From assembly GCA_947453715.1 (NCBI GenBank), contig CANGHX010000005.1:1-38718 (forward strand): DNA of 38,718 nucleotides, read 5' to 3'. Below, one piece after another: positions 24,582 to 33,720 of the stretch (positions are counted from its first letter, which is position 1; each line of letters opens with the position of its first letter). The DNA comes from Flavobacteriales bacterium. GTDB lineage: Bacteria; Bacteroidota; Bacteroidia; Flavobacteriales_D; Crocinitomicaceae. A model generated the notes under the pieces. The model was not told the DNA's origin. It worked only from the letters and a program-made list of their open reading frames with translations, and searched no databases. Position numbers and translations under genes: made by a program.

Positions 24582-27314
24582 ATGAAAATAAATTTCAAAT
24601 CTTTACTTCCACACATTGTTTCTATTTTAGTTTTTGTTATTGTTTCAAGTATCTATTTTTCTCCAGTGTTTGAGGGATATTCATTGAAGCAGAATGATAT
24701 ACGTCAACATAAAGGTATGTCTAAAGAAATTGATGATTTTCGTATTACTCATGGAAAAGAACCGCTTTGGACAAATTCAATGTTTGGTGGGATGCCTGCT
24801 TATCAAATTTCAACGAAATATGAAAATAATTTGTTGGCTAAAGTCAATTTAATGTTTCAATTAGGTTTACCTCATCCAGTTGGGTTACTGTTTTTGGCTA
24901 TGCTAGGTTTTTATATTTTTGGTTTATGTTTGAAAGTAAATCCTTGGTTATCAATGTTAGGTGGTTTGGCATTTGGTTTGTCAACGATTAATTTATTGTA
25001 CATTGGTGCTGGTCATAATTCAAAAGTGAATGCAATTGCCTATATGGCTCCAGCTTTGGGAGGTTTTATTTTAGCTTTTAGAGGAAGATTAATGCTCGGA
25101 GCCGCTATTTTTGGTTTGTTTTTTGGCTTAAATATCACATGTAACCACTTTCAAATGACCTATTATTTAGTGTTTTTATTGGGTGCAGTAGGAATTGTGG
25201 AAGTTATTCGCTTGTCTTTACAAAAATCTTTTGTTGAGTTAGGTAAAGCTGTCGGAGTATTGTTAATAGCTGGAGGGATAGGTGTTTTACCAGGTATTGG
25301 AAATATTACTTCTACTTTAGAATATAGTAAGTATACTACAAGAGGCGCAACGGATTTAACAATAACACCGAAAGGGGAGAACAATGAACAACGTGTAGCT
25401 GAAGGTTTAAATACTAATTATATCTTAGAATATAATTATGGAAAAGGAGAAATCCTTTCAATAATAGCGCCGAATGCAAAGGGTGCAAAAGATGATTTAA
25501 TAGCGAATGATGAGAAAGCAATGGAAAATGTTGACCCTCAATTTTCTGGTCAAATTAGCCAAATGAATCATTATTGGGGAGGTCAAAGGATGTCTGGAGG
25601 TGCGTTTTATTTTGGAGTTGTAATGTTTGCTTTCTTTTTATTTGGAATGGTTTATTACAAAGATCCAATAAAATGGGCTTTTTTAGCGATTGTATTATTA
25701 GCAATGGCTTTAGCTTCTAAAGATCCAGGTGGATTGAATAATATCTTTATCAACAAAGTTCCAATGTATAATAAATTCAGGGATTCTAAAATGATTTTGG
25801 TTTTAATTCAAGTCATTTTTCCAGCCTTAGGGATATTGTTTTTGAATTATTTATTGGAAAGAAAAGAAGAAATCGTAAATAAGAAAAAATTGTTGATTAC
25901 AACAGGAAGTATTTTATTATTTGGGATAGTATTGTATATGTTTCCATCAGTTTCAGGTTCGTTTATGCGTTCTGAAGAAATCGGTCAATTTGACGAGGCA
26001 ATGAAGTCAGTGAAAGATCCTACACAATTGACAATGTTTACCCAAATGAAACAAGCTTTAATTGAAACGCGAATTTCTATATATAAATCTGAAATTGGCA
26101 GAACATTGTTATTACTAGCTGTGGGGTCTGGTATCGTATTATTGTTCTTCTTAACAAGGATTAATCGAATGATTTTAACGGTTGTTTCTATCGTTTTTGT
26201 ATTTGGGGATAATTTGTCAGTGAGTAAAAGATATTTAAATAATGACGGCGATGGCATGCATTATAATTCTTATGAAGAAGAAACGGTTGCATCTTTACCT
26301 TATGTCCCACAAGCGTCTGATATTTCAATATTGAATAGAGAAAAAGTAAATATTTCAGGTTTTGAAGCCAAAAAGGGTTCATTGTTAAGTCAAATGAAAT
26401 TATCATCTTCTTACGAAACAATGGAGAATCAAGGTTCTTTAGAGACGATTGCTGATTTTGGAACTTTGAATATGAATACAGATTACAGAGTGTTAACTTT
26501 TGCTAATCCTTTCAATGAAACAGGAACAAGTTATTTTCATAAAAGTATTGGCGGATATCATGGTGCTAAATTGAAAAGATATCAAGAAATGATTGATTTT
26601 TATATTTCTGATGAAATGATGAAATTGAATCAAATTGTTAGTGCGGAGAAAAATAGAAAATTAAGAGAGTATTCTGCTGTGATGGAAATTACGCAAGATA
26701 AAGCACAAGCAGTGTTTGATACGATTTCTGTAAGTGACATTACATTGCCAGATTCGATGCCGGTCTTGAATATGTTAAATGTAAAATATTTAATTGTAAA
26801 TCCAGCTCAATCTGCATTAATGAATCATGGTGCAAATGGTAATGCTTGGTTTGTAAAAGATGTGTTGAAAGCGAACTCGACTAATGAAGAGATGTCAAAA
26901 TTAAAATCGATCAATTCTAAAAATCAAGCGGTGATTAATAAAGAGTTTGCAGCAGCTGTTTCAGCACCTTCTTTAGATTCAACATCAACTATAAAATTAT
27001 TGAAGTATGATGTGAATACTATTAATTATCTGTCGTCATCAAATGTAAAAGCAACAGCTGTTTTTAGTGAAATTTGGTATCCAGAAGGTTGGAATTGCTA
27101 CGTTGATGGAAAGAAGATTGAAAGTTTAAGAGCAAATTATGTGTTAAGAGCAGCTGTAATTCCAGCAGGGAAACATACAGTTTCATGGAAGTTTGAACCA
27201 AAAGCATATTATCAATCAGAAACGTTAGCGTTAATTGGTTCTTTTGGTCTAATTGGAGGTTGTATATTTATTTTCGGATTTTCTTTGAAGAAAAATGAAG
27301 AAGATGCGATATAA
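24582..27314 (+). CDS. YfhO-family polytopic membrane protein
   Basis: 910 residues. The N-terminal helix and first loop (FSPVFEGYSLKQNDIRQHKGM, GKEPLWTNSMFGGMPAYQIS) are typical of Bacteroidota YfhO proteins (PF09586). About a dozen hydrophobic segments lie between residues 10 and 560. A soluble region follows (about 560-870) with FSEIWYPEGWNCYVDGK, and a last helix near 880-900. The layout is that of GT-C-type glycosyltransferases, which use lipid-linked sugars outside the membrane. In Firmicutes, YfhO has been linked to glycosylation of teichoic acids; the role in Bacteroidota is unknown. Its position before a surface-glycan locus is consistent with a glycan role, but this is inference. 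Confidence 0.85.
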   Translation: MKINFKSLLPHIVSILVFVIVSSIYFSPVFEGYSLKQNDIRQHKGMSKEIDDFRITHGKEPLWTNSMFGGMPAYQISTKYENNLLAKVNLMFQLGLPHPVGLLFLAMLGFYIFGLCLKVNPWLSMLGGLAFGLSTINLLYIGAGHNSKVNAIAYMAPALGGFILAFRGRLMLGAAIFGLFFGLNITCNHFQMTYYLVFLLGAVGIVEVIRLSLQKSFVELGKAVGVLLIAGGIGVLPGIGNITSTLEYSKYTTRGATDLTITPKGENNEQRVAEGLNTNYILEYNYGKGEILSIIAPNAKGAKDDLIANDEKAMENVDPQFSGQISQMNHYWGGQRMSGGAFYFGVVMFAFFLFGMVYYKDPIKWAFLAIVLLAMALASKDPGGLNNIFINKVPMYNKFRDSKMILVLIQVIFPALGILFLNYLLERKEEIVNKKKLLITTGSILLFGIVLYMFPSVSGSFMRSEEIGQFDEAMKSVKDPTQLTMFTQMKQALIETRISIYKSEIGRTLLLLAVGSGIVLLFFLTRINRMILTVVSIVFVFGDNLSVSKRYLNNDGDGMHYNSYEEETVASLPYVPQASDISILNREKVNISGFEAKKGSLLSQMKLSSSYETMENQGSLETIADFGTLNMNTDYRVLTFANPFNETGTSYFHKSIGGYHGAKLKRYQEMIDFYISDEMMKLNQIVSAEKNRKLREYSAVMEITQDKAQAVFDTISVSDITLPDSMPVLNMLNVKYLIVNPAQSALMNHGANGNAWFVKDVLKANSTNEEMSKLKSINSKNQAVINKEFAAAVSAPSLDSTSTIKLLKYDVNTINYLSSSNVKATAVFSEIWYPEGWNCYVDGKKIESLRANYVLRAAVIPAGKHTVSWKFEPKAYYQSETLALIGSFGLIGGCIFIFGFSLKKNEEDAI

Positions 27315-27377
27315 TTTTTTTACTTTTTCATATAATGAAGCTCACAAAATTAGTGATTTTTAATAATATTTCTTGAG

Positions 27378-27399
27378 GAACAAATTTACCTTTTTGTTC
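27378..27399 (+). terminator. Possible weak terminator hairpin
   Basis: GAACAAA (27378-27384) pairs with TTTGTTC (27393-27399) around an 8-nt loop. An alternative stem, AGGAAC (27376-27381) with GTTCCT (27407-27412), excludes it. It lies between the YfhO-like gene and the flippase gene. Confidence 0.3.
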
Positions 27400-27456
27400 G
27401 ATTTAGGTTCCTATTTGGTTGTACAAAAGTGAATAAAATATAATTTTATAAAAATT

Positions 27457-28926
27457 ATGTCAGGCATAAAAAAACAAGGTGTAACCAATACTTTTCTGAG
27501 TTATATAGGAGCTTTTTTGGGGTATCTGATAGTTTATTTCCAGCCTTATTTTATTCATGCAGAAGACATAGGTCTTGTTAGAATTTTATATTCTTTTGCA
27601 TTTGTATCTTCAACTTTAATGTCGCTTGGATTTTCAAATTTTATTTTAAGATATTTTCCAAAAATAAAAAGTGAATCTACCAAAAATCACGGTTTATTTG
27701 GATTAATAATTTGGATAAATATTGTTGGATTTTTATTAGTTTTTTCAATTCTTTTAGCTCTTAAATCGCACGTTTTTAGTTATTACAATTATTCAGATGG
27801 ACTAACAACTTATTATTTCCATGCAATTTTAACCGGACTTGTAATTTCGATTAGTTTAATTTTATCAATTTATTGTAATTGTTTATTTAGAACAACTTAC
27901 ATGGTTTTTTTAAATGAAGTATTTACTAGGATTCTTCAATTTGTAGTTCTTTTTGCATTCTATTTTGGTTGGATTAATCATGAATCATTCATTATTGGGA
28001 ACTTATTAGTGTATTTTTTACAGTTGTTATTGATTGCAATTTATTTCATTCGTTTGAAGCTGTTTACATTTAAAGTTGATTGGTCATTTTTTAAAAATTT
28101 AAATACAAAAGATTTAATATTTTCATCAGTATTAATGACCTTAACTTCATTCATTTCTTTATCAGCACGTTTTGTTGATCAGTTGCAAATCGCCCATTTT
28201 TTAAATCAAGCTCAAGTCGGAATCTACTCGACTTGTATTATTATACCAATGTTGTTAGAAATTCCATTAAGAAATATTGAGCGAATTGCACAACCTAAAC
28301 TGGCTCATTATTGGGAAAACAAACAATTATATGACATCAATTCCTTGTACAAGAAGAGTAGTAAATATTTATTTTTTGTTGGGTCACTATTATTTTTAGG
28401 ACTAATTTCTGGAGTTGATATATTGTTTTCTTTTTTACCTAAAGAATATCTAATTGGGAAATTGCCTATGATTATAATTGCAATCTCCATTTTATTCAAT
28501 CTATTGTCAGGCATCAATTCAGCTATTGTGGTTGTTTCACATAAATATTATATTCTTACAATAGGTTTGGTATTGCAACTAGCGCTACAGTTATTATTAA
28601 ATAATATTATGGTACCAATTTATGGAATAAATGGTGCTGCATTTTCTACATTAATTGGTTTTGTTTTTTTTAATTGTATGATGTTGTTGTATAATTATAT
28701 TCGATTTAATATTCATCCATTTTCCAAGTCTATTGGAGTGATTTTTTTAGGTTTAACATTATTACTTTCTATTCATTATACAATCCTAATTAATTTATAT
28801 TCTCTAATTAGAATTTCTATAGAAATGTTGTTGATTCTCATTTTATTTTCTTTTCTTAGTTATCGATTTAAAATTATTGAAGAAGTAAATGTTTTTCTTA
28901 ATAAATATATATTGAAGTCTAAATGA
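27457..28926 (+). CDS. Polysaccharide flippase-like protein (Wzx/MOP superfamily)
   Basis: 489 residues with 12-14 hydrophobic helices spread across its length and short loops. The start (GVTNTFLSYIGAFLGYLIVYFQPYFIHAEDIGLVRILYSF) is typical of Wzx/PST-type exporters of the MOP superfamily, which flip undecaprenyl-linked oligosaccharides across the inner membrane. It opens a tightly overlapping operon: its stop overlaps the next start by 4 bp (ATGA). The context of sugar-modifying enzymes downstream supports a surface-glycan role. Base composition looks even more AT-rich than the housekeeping genes nearby, as is common for such loci. Confidence 0.85.
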   Translation: MSGIKKQGVTNTFLSYIGAFLGYLIVYFQPYFIHAEDIGLVRILYSFAFVSSTLMSLGFSNFILRYFPKIKSESTKNHGLFGLIIWINIVGFLLVFSILLALKSHVFSYYNYSDGLTTYYFHAILTGLVISISLILSIYCNCLFRTTYMVFLNEVFTRILQFVVLFAFYFGWINHESFIIGNLLVYFLQLLLIAIYFIRLKLFTFKVDWSFFKNLNTKDLIFSSVLMTLTSFISLSARFVDQLQIAHFLNQAQVGIYSTCIIIPMLLEIPLRNIERIAQPKLAHYWENKQLYDINSLYKKSSKYLFFVGSLLFLGLISGVDILFSFLPKEYLIGKLPMIIIAISILFNLLSGINSAIVVVSHKYYILTIGLVLQLALQLLLNNIMVPIYGINGAAFSTLIGFVFFNCMMLLYNYIRFNIHPFSKSIGVIFLGLTLLLSIHYTILINLYSLIRISIEMLLILILFSFLSYRFKIIEEVNVFLNKYILKSK

Positions 28927-29972
28927 GAAAATATTCACTAATTATTCAAGGACCAATAATATCAAATGGAATTACGGGAGCTTCCTATTTGGAATATGAT
29001 TTAAACAAGAAAAAAATACCCAAAACTGTAGAATATAATTGTATTCCGAATATTAATAGAATTTTATCTGAATTTAGTTATTTATTTGAACACGTTATTT
29101 TATCAACTTGGGAATCAGAATCAATTGAAATTAATCAAATTCAGACGAGTAATAATTTTCAGATCTTAAAATCTAAAGATACTACACAATCATATATTAA
29201 TCAAGCTCATCCAAATGGACAAATAGGTCTTTTGAAACAATTTTTATCAATTCAAAAAGGTGCTGAATTTTTAAATGGTTTAGCAGATGATTCTTATATT
29301 ATAAAAATTAGAACAGATCAATTTGTAAATCTTAAACTATTAATTGAAGAACATCAAAATCAAGGTGAATTTGATCGCGAAAATAAAATTTCTATTTCTT
29401 ATTTTGCAAAAAATTCTTTGGCAGATTTCTATTTTGTAGCTACACCTTCGAAAATGTTAGATTTTTGTTCAAGTATATTACAAATTCCTCAGTATAAAGA
29501 AATCAATTTAGCATATACTTCTGTACATTTAGCCATTCCATGTGCATATTATTTTTATCATGAAAAAATTGATGAAAAAGTGGTTTATAAATATATCTTT
29601 CTTAAAAGATTAATGCCCACTTTTCAGAAATATAATTTAACTTTTGCTAACTGTAAATCAGCTTATGAATTAGTTGAATTTATTGATCAACATTTTATTT
29701 CTTTTTCTAAAAATATTATATTCGATACTGAATGGAGAGGTGAAAAAATCATTGAAAATTCAGTTTTTGATGATCAATTAGTGAAATTTAATGAAATTGA
29801 ACCCGTAACCTTCACTCCATCTAATTTGTTTTTATTTCTTTCTTCAAAATTATATTTTAAGCAAAATAGAAGTAAATTATTTTCAAAATTTTTAAGTTTG
29901 CTTCAATTGTTATTAATTGATAGATTTTCTTTTTATAGAAAGCTGTTTATTCAACCTATTCAAAGTAAATGA
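28923..29972 (+). CDS. WavE-like lipopolysaccharide/capsule synthesis protein
   Basis: 349 residues, soluble. The N-terminus (YSLIIQGPIISNG) and the segments HVILSTWESE, NGQIGLLKQFLSIQKG and DDSYIIKIRTDQFV fit the WavE family (PF07507), named from the Vibrio cholerae core-LPS cluster and thought to be glycosyltransferase-like. The biochemical reaction is not established. It sits between the flippase and the nucleotidyltransferase/kinase fusion with 4-bp ATGA overlaps on both sides, so it is almost certainly co-translated with them. Confidence 0.8.
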   Translation: MRKYSLIIQGPIISNGITGASYLEYDLNKKKIPKTVEYNCIPNINRILSEFSYLFEHVILSTWESESIEINQIQTSNNFQILKSKDTTQSYINQAHPNGQIGLLKQFLSIQKGAEFLNGLADDSYIIKIRTDQFVNLKLLIEEHQNQGEFDRENKISISYFAKNSLADFYFVATPSKMLDFCSSILQIPQYKEINLAYTSVHLAIPCAYYFYHEKIDEKVVYKYIFLKRLMPTFQKYNLTFANCKSAYELVEFIDQHFISFSKNIIFDTEWRGEKIIENSVFDDQLVKFNEIEPVTFTPSNLFLFLSSKLYFKQNRSKLFSKFLSLLQLLLIDRFSFYRKLFIQPIQSK

Positions 29973-31579
29973 GAAGTAATTTAGTCATATTTAGTGCAGA
30001 ATTAATAAGTCCTGAGTTGCAAGTGTTTTTTGGAGCTCTTCCTTCAGCACTTGTACCTTTTGAAGGGAAAACAGCCTTAGACTTTATTTATTTTGAAAAT
30101 AAAAATCACTATAAAACCATTTACATTGTTGCTTACCGTAATGTTGAATTGATTCAGCAATACATTGAGAATAAGCAATATGATATACAACTAATTACTT
30201 TAGATAGGGTCCAAGATTTAGCTTATACACTTAGCTACTGTTTATCGAAATTGAAAAATTTAAGTGAAACGACATTTATTTTTGGTGATACCTATTTACC
30301 TTACATGTCGAGTTTTTTAGATCAACAAAATGTGGTTTTTTATGCTCATGCGAAAGATTGCGCACGATGGACCGTTTTATCATTTGATCTAGAACAAATT
30401 CATTTTATAGATAAAAAGATTTTAGAAGCCAAAACAGAATATGAGGTAGTTGTAGGTGCATTTCATATCGTTTCACCAGAAAATTTGCTTCAAATTATTC
30501 ATGAAAATCCAAATCGATCTTTTTATCAATACTTAGAAGATTATTTCAATCAATTTGGATTTGAAGCAGTATATTCTAAAGAATGGATTGATTTTGGACA
30601 TTCAGATATGTACTTTGAGCATAAATTCAATGTTGAATCTAGAGAATTTAATGAGATAAAAATTGACACTTTAAATAAAGTATTAACCAAAACAAGTAAG
30701 AATACAGATAAGTTCATTAATGAATGTTCTTGGTTCCTTCATTTACCTGAATCTCTAAAAAAATATATTCCAAAAATATATTCTGTTTCATTAGATAAAA
30801 ATGCCCCCTCTATCCAAATGGAGTATTTAAATTATCTTACTTTACATGAATTGTATATTTTTGGGAATCATAAACTGGATGTTTGGAAAAAAATTATTCA
30901 GCAACTTAAAGCATTAAATAGTGAGTTTGTAGCAGTAAAAAGTTCAGATTTAGCTACTTTATCAGCTCTAAATAGTATTTATATTGAAAAAACCTTAGCT
31001 CGTCTTAAAGATTTTGAAAAACAAGAGCTGATTGATTTTCACAATGAAATTACTATAAATGGGATTAACTACCCAGCCATCGATACGTATATTAAATCTT
31101 TCGCAAGGGTATTAAATCACTATCAACTACTAGAACCAAGACCTTTTAATATTATTCATGGAGATTTTTTCCTCGCAAATATATTGTTTGATATTAAATT
31201 AAATCAACTCAAACTTGTAGATCCAAGAGGTGAGTTTGGTTCTTCATCTATTTTTGGAGATAATTTATACGAATGGGCAAAATTAGCACATAGTTTTGAT
31301 GGAAAATACGATGTTATTGTAAGTGATAAATTCGATTTATTCGTGTCTTCTAATGGAAGTCAACTCCTATATAACCTTCATGAAAGCGAACTTTACGCTC
31401 CAATTTGTGACTATTTTTATTCAACTTGTGTTGAAGAAAAAGACATAGCCAAAGTTAAAATTATTCAAGCTTTATTGTTTTTCAGTATGTTGCCGTTACA
31501 TAAAGATAAGCCAAAGCGTCAATTGATGATGTTATGTAAAGCGGTAGAATTATTTCATCCTTATTTTATTTATTCATGA
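29969..31579 (+). CDS. Nucleotidyltransferase-like / APH-type kinase fusion
   Basis: 536 residues. Residues about 1-230 look like a sugar-phosphate nucleotidyltransferase fold (PSALVPFEGKTALDFIYFEN; FIFGDTYLP at 103-111). However, the canonical GxGxR nucleotide loop is absent and the usual PK is PS, so this half may be inactive or changed in specificity. Residues about 235-530 form an aminoglycoside-phosphotransferase/choline-kinase-like domain: IQMEYLN hinge, NIIHGDFFLANILF with catalytic D399 and N404, and KLVDPRGEFG with D418 for metal. It likely phosphorylates a small molecule or sugar for the adjacent HAD and nucleotidyltransferase enzymes. It overlaps both neighbours by 4 bp. Exact substrate unknown. 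Confidence 0.75.
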   Translation: MRSNLVIFSAELISPELQVFFGALPSALVPFEGKTALDFIYFENKNHYKTIYIVAYRNVELIQQYIENKQYDIQLITLDRVQDLAYTLSYCLSKLKNLSETTFIFGDTYLPYMSSFLDQQNVVFYAHAKDCARWTVLSFDLEQIHFIDKKILEAKTEYEVVVGAFHIVSPENLLQIIHENPNRSFYQYLEDYFNQFGFEAVYSKEWIDFGHSDMYFEHKFNVESREFNEIKIDTLNKVLTKTSKNTDKFINECSWFLHLPESLKKYIPKIYSVSLDKNAPSIQMEYLNYLTLHELYIFGNHKLDVWKKIIQQLKALNSEFVAVKSSDLATLSALNSIYIEKTLARLKDFEKQELIDFHNEITINGINYPAIDTYIKSFARVLNHYQLLEPRPFNIIHGDFFLANILFDIKLNQLKLVDPRGEFGSSSIFGDNLYEWAKLAHSFDGKYDVIVSDKFDLFVSSNGSQLLYNLHESELYAPICDYFYSTCVEEKDIAKVKIIQALLFFSMLPLHKDKPKRQLMMLCKAVELFHPYFIYS

Positions 31580-31959
31580 TTCAAGAAGAAAAAGTTATTG
31601 TGATGGACATTGATGGTTCATTATGTGAAATAAAATCAAGTGAACAGTCTTATTCAGAAGTACAACCTAAATATGAAGTGCTAAAACAATTGGTTGAATA
31701 TCAGAAAAATGGATTTTACATCATACTTTTTACCTCTCGCCAAATGAGAACTTATAAAGGGAATTTAGGCAAAATTAATGCTAATACAGCAAAAGTATTG
31801 ATTGAATGGTTAGATCACTATCAAGTTCCTTATGATGAACTTTTATTTGGTAAGCCTTGGTGTGGAAAAGGTGGTTTCTATGTAGATGATAAAGCAATTA
31901 GACCAGATGAATTTGCTAACTTAAATTATGATGAAATCTTAAATCTCATTTCAAAATAA
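31576..31959 (+). CDS. HAD-superfamily phosphatase of capsule/LPS cassettes
   Basis: 127 residues. HAD motif I VMDIDGSLC (nucleophile D11, D13), motif II LFTSRQMRT, and motif IV YVDDKAIRPDEF are all visible. The segments YKGNLGKIN, WLDHYQVPYDELLFGKPWCGKGGFYVDD match the short 'capsular biosynthesis' HAD proteins found in Campylobacter and other capsule loci. The reaction is presumably dephosphorylation of a small phosphorylated intermediate. It starts within the stop of the fusion gene (4-bp overlap), and the next gene begins 7 bp after its stop. Confidence 0.88.
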   Translation: MIQEEKVIVMDIDGSLCEIKSSEQSYSEVQPKYEVLKQLVEYQKNGFYIILFTSRQMRTYKGNLGKINANTAKVLIEWLDHYQVPYDELLFGKPWCGKGGFYVDDKAIRPDEFANLNYDEILNLISK

Positions 31960-31966
31960 TAATACT

Positions 31967-32704
31967 ATGAAAGTAATTATTACGATGGCTGGTATGGGGA
32001 GTCGTTTTACCAAAATTGGTATTCAGAAACCCAAACATGAAATAATAGCTAAAAGTCATACTTTATTTTATTGGTCGATGAGGTCGTTAATTGACTTTTT
32101 CGATGAGACTTTCATTTTTATCTGTAGAAAAGGTGCTTATAATGAAACATTTATCAAATTGGAATGTGAGCAACTAGGAATTCATCATTTTGAAATAATT
32201 GCTTTAGACGAGTTGACTGATGGTCAAGCTACTACCACATTATTTGCTGATAAATTTATTCAAAAAAATGATGCTGTTCTCATTTATAATATTGATACCT
32301 ATATCGAAGAAGATCAACTAAAAAAAAATGATATACCTGTAGACGGAGCAGGTTACCTACCAGCATTTGATGCAGTAGGTGATAAGTGGAGTTTTGTTCA
32401 ATTGAAATCAGAAGATAGTTTGGAGGTAAAAGCTGTTTCAGAGAAAGTTAGGATATCAAATTTAGGAACAATCGGCTTGTACTATTTTAATCATTGGGCC
32501 ATATTTAAATCGATTTTAGATAAAAATAAACAGGATATTATTAGGGATTATAAAGAAAGTTACATCGCACCAATGTATAAATATTTAATCGATCAAGGTA
32601 ACAAAGTATATACTTCTATAATCCCAACTTCCAAAATTCACGTTTTAGGTACACCAGAAGATGTTATTGCATTTGATCCAGAATATATAAATTCGAATTC
32701 ATAA
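31967..32704 (+). CDS. Nucleotidyltransferase for an activated glycan substituent
   Basis: 245 residues with an intact NTP-transferase fold: ITMAGMGSRFTKIGIQKPKHEI carries the GxGxR loop and the following PK; DELTDGQATTTLFA and LIYNIDTYIEE supply the usual base-binding and metal Asp motifs. It probably makes an NDP-activated sugar or alcohol-phosphate. With the HAD phosphatase and kinase-like fusion it forms a compact cassette like those that activate small substituents for capsules. The substrate cannot be read from sequence. It is the last gene of the overlapping operon; ~300 bp follow before the next gene. Confidence 0.82.
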   Translation: MKVIITMAGMGSRFTKIGIQKPKHEIIAKSHTLFYWSMRSLIDFFDETFIFICRKGAYNETFIKLECEQLGIHHFEIIALDELTDGQATTTLFADKFIQKNDAVLIYNIDTYIEEDQLKKNDIPVDGAGYLPAFDAVGDKWSFVQLKSEDSLEVKAVSEKVRISNLGTIGLYYFNHWAIFKSILDKNKQDIIRDYKESYIAPMYKYLIDQGNKVYTSIIPTSKIHVLGTPEDVIAFDPEYINSNS

Positions 32705-32872
32705 AATATCGAAAAAAAATTGTCAACCAGATGTCTGTTTGGTAATTTGTGAAAATTGATTTGAAAGTTATCACATCTATTTAATCGAACAATTAATAAA
32801 ACGTGATTAATCAGATTTAACTGTTCTCTTTTTCTTGACTAACAGATAATTCAAAGTAAAAAAGAAAATAAT

Positions 32873-32880
32873 TAAATTTG
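32873..32880 (+). promoter_or_regulatory. Candidate -7 box TAAATTTG
   Basis: Exact TAnnTTTG, 123 nt before the methyltransferase ATG. One of two candidate promoters in this spacer. Confidence 0.35.
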
Positions 32881-32957
32881 TTCGGTATTAAATATTAGAA
32901 AAATGACTTTATTGATATAACCTAATTGAATTCAACACCTTTATTTTTAAATTTTGT

Positions 32958-32965
32958 TATTTTTG
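32958..32965 (+). promoter_or_regulatory. Candidate -7 box TATTTTTG for the methyltransferase gene
   Basis: Exact TAnnTTTG, 38 nt before the ATG at 33004. It lies downstream of an in-frame TTG at 32926, which makes that TTG an unlikely start. Confidence 0.45.
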
Positions 32966-33003
32966 TATCATCTATTTTAAACAAAAGTAACGATCATATA
33001 TTT

Positions 33004-33720
33004 ATGAAAACACACACATCTTCAGAAGTTTCAGAATTTTACAATAATTATTCGGTTCAGCAAAAAAATCTTGGAGTTTCTGTGAGACATAGAATCATTT
33101 ACAATAATTTATTAGATCTTGGTTTGAATTCTTCATCTAAAGTATTAGAGATTGGTTGTGGAATTGGTACTGTAAGTAGTTTGATCATTAAAAAAGTGAA
33201 AGAACAAGGTGTTTTTGTTGGTTGTGATATTTCGGATGAAAGCATCAATATTGCTAACAAAAATTATGGAAGTAAAAATGTTTCTTTTGTTTGTACTAAT
33301 ATGTCTGATTTTACGCATAACGAGAAATTCGATTTTATAATTTTTCCTGATGTATTAGAACATATTCCTGTTGAACAACACAAGAATTTATTTGAAAAAG
33401 TGGCTAATGTATGTCATAAAGGAACAAAAGTATTAATCAATATTCCTCATCCAGATTTCTTAAATTGGATACGAAAAAACGAACCACATTTACTGCAAAT
33501 TATTGATCAATCGTTATCTATGCAGGATTTGTTGAATAATACCTATCCAAATGGTTTTCAATTGTATTCGATAGAACCTTATGCGATTCATACAAAAGAA
33601 AATAATTACTTTAAAGTAATATTAGTTCGTGATAATGAGGTAAAATCAAAGTCTATTAAAAGTAAGTTAATTAATTTTATTTTCAACTTTAAATACAAGC
33701 TTTTAACCTTTATTCGATGA
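33004..33720 (+). CDS. Class I SAM-dependent methyltransferase
   Basis: 238 residues from the ATG at 33004. The preceding in-frame codons from a TTG are not conserved-looking and lie over a promoter box. Motif I VLEIGCGIGT (47-56) binds S-adenosylmethionine; FVGCDIS is motif II; IIFPDVLEHIP is motif IV/V of the UbiE/Coq5-like fold. It probably methylates a sugar or lipid carrier in the glycan pathway. It overlaps the next glycosyltransferase gene by 4 bp (ATGA). Confidence 0.88.
   Translation: MKTHTSSEVSEFYNNYSVQQKNLGVSVRHRIIYNNLLDLGLNSSSKVLEIGCGIGTVSSLIIKKVKEQGVFVGCDISDESINIANKNYGSKNVSFVCTNMSDFTHNEKFDFIIFPDVLEHIPVEQHKNLFEKVANVCHKGTKVLINIPHPDFLNWIRKNEPHLLQIIDQSLSMQDLLNNTYPNGFQLYSIEPYAIHTKENNYFKVILVRDNEVKSKSIKSKLINFIFNFKYKLLTFIR

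Larger units (their letters stand above)
32705..33003. other. 299-bp intergenic region with two -7 boxes
   Basis: No gene seen. It holds a TGATTAATCA palindrome (32804-32813), A-rich tracts and two exact TAnnTTTG boxes at 32873 and 32958. No strong hairpin terminator is visible after the stop at 32704. Confidence 0.5.
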
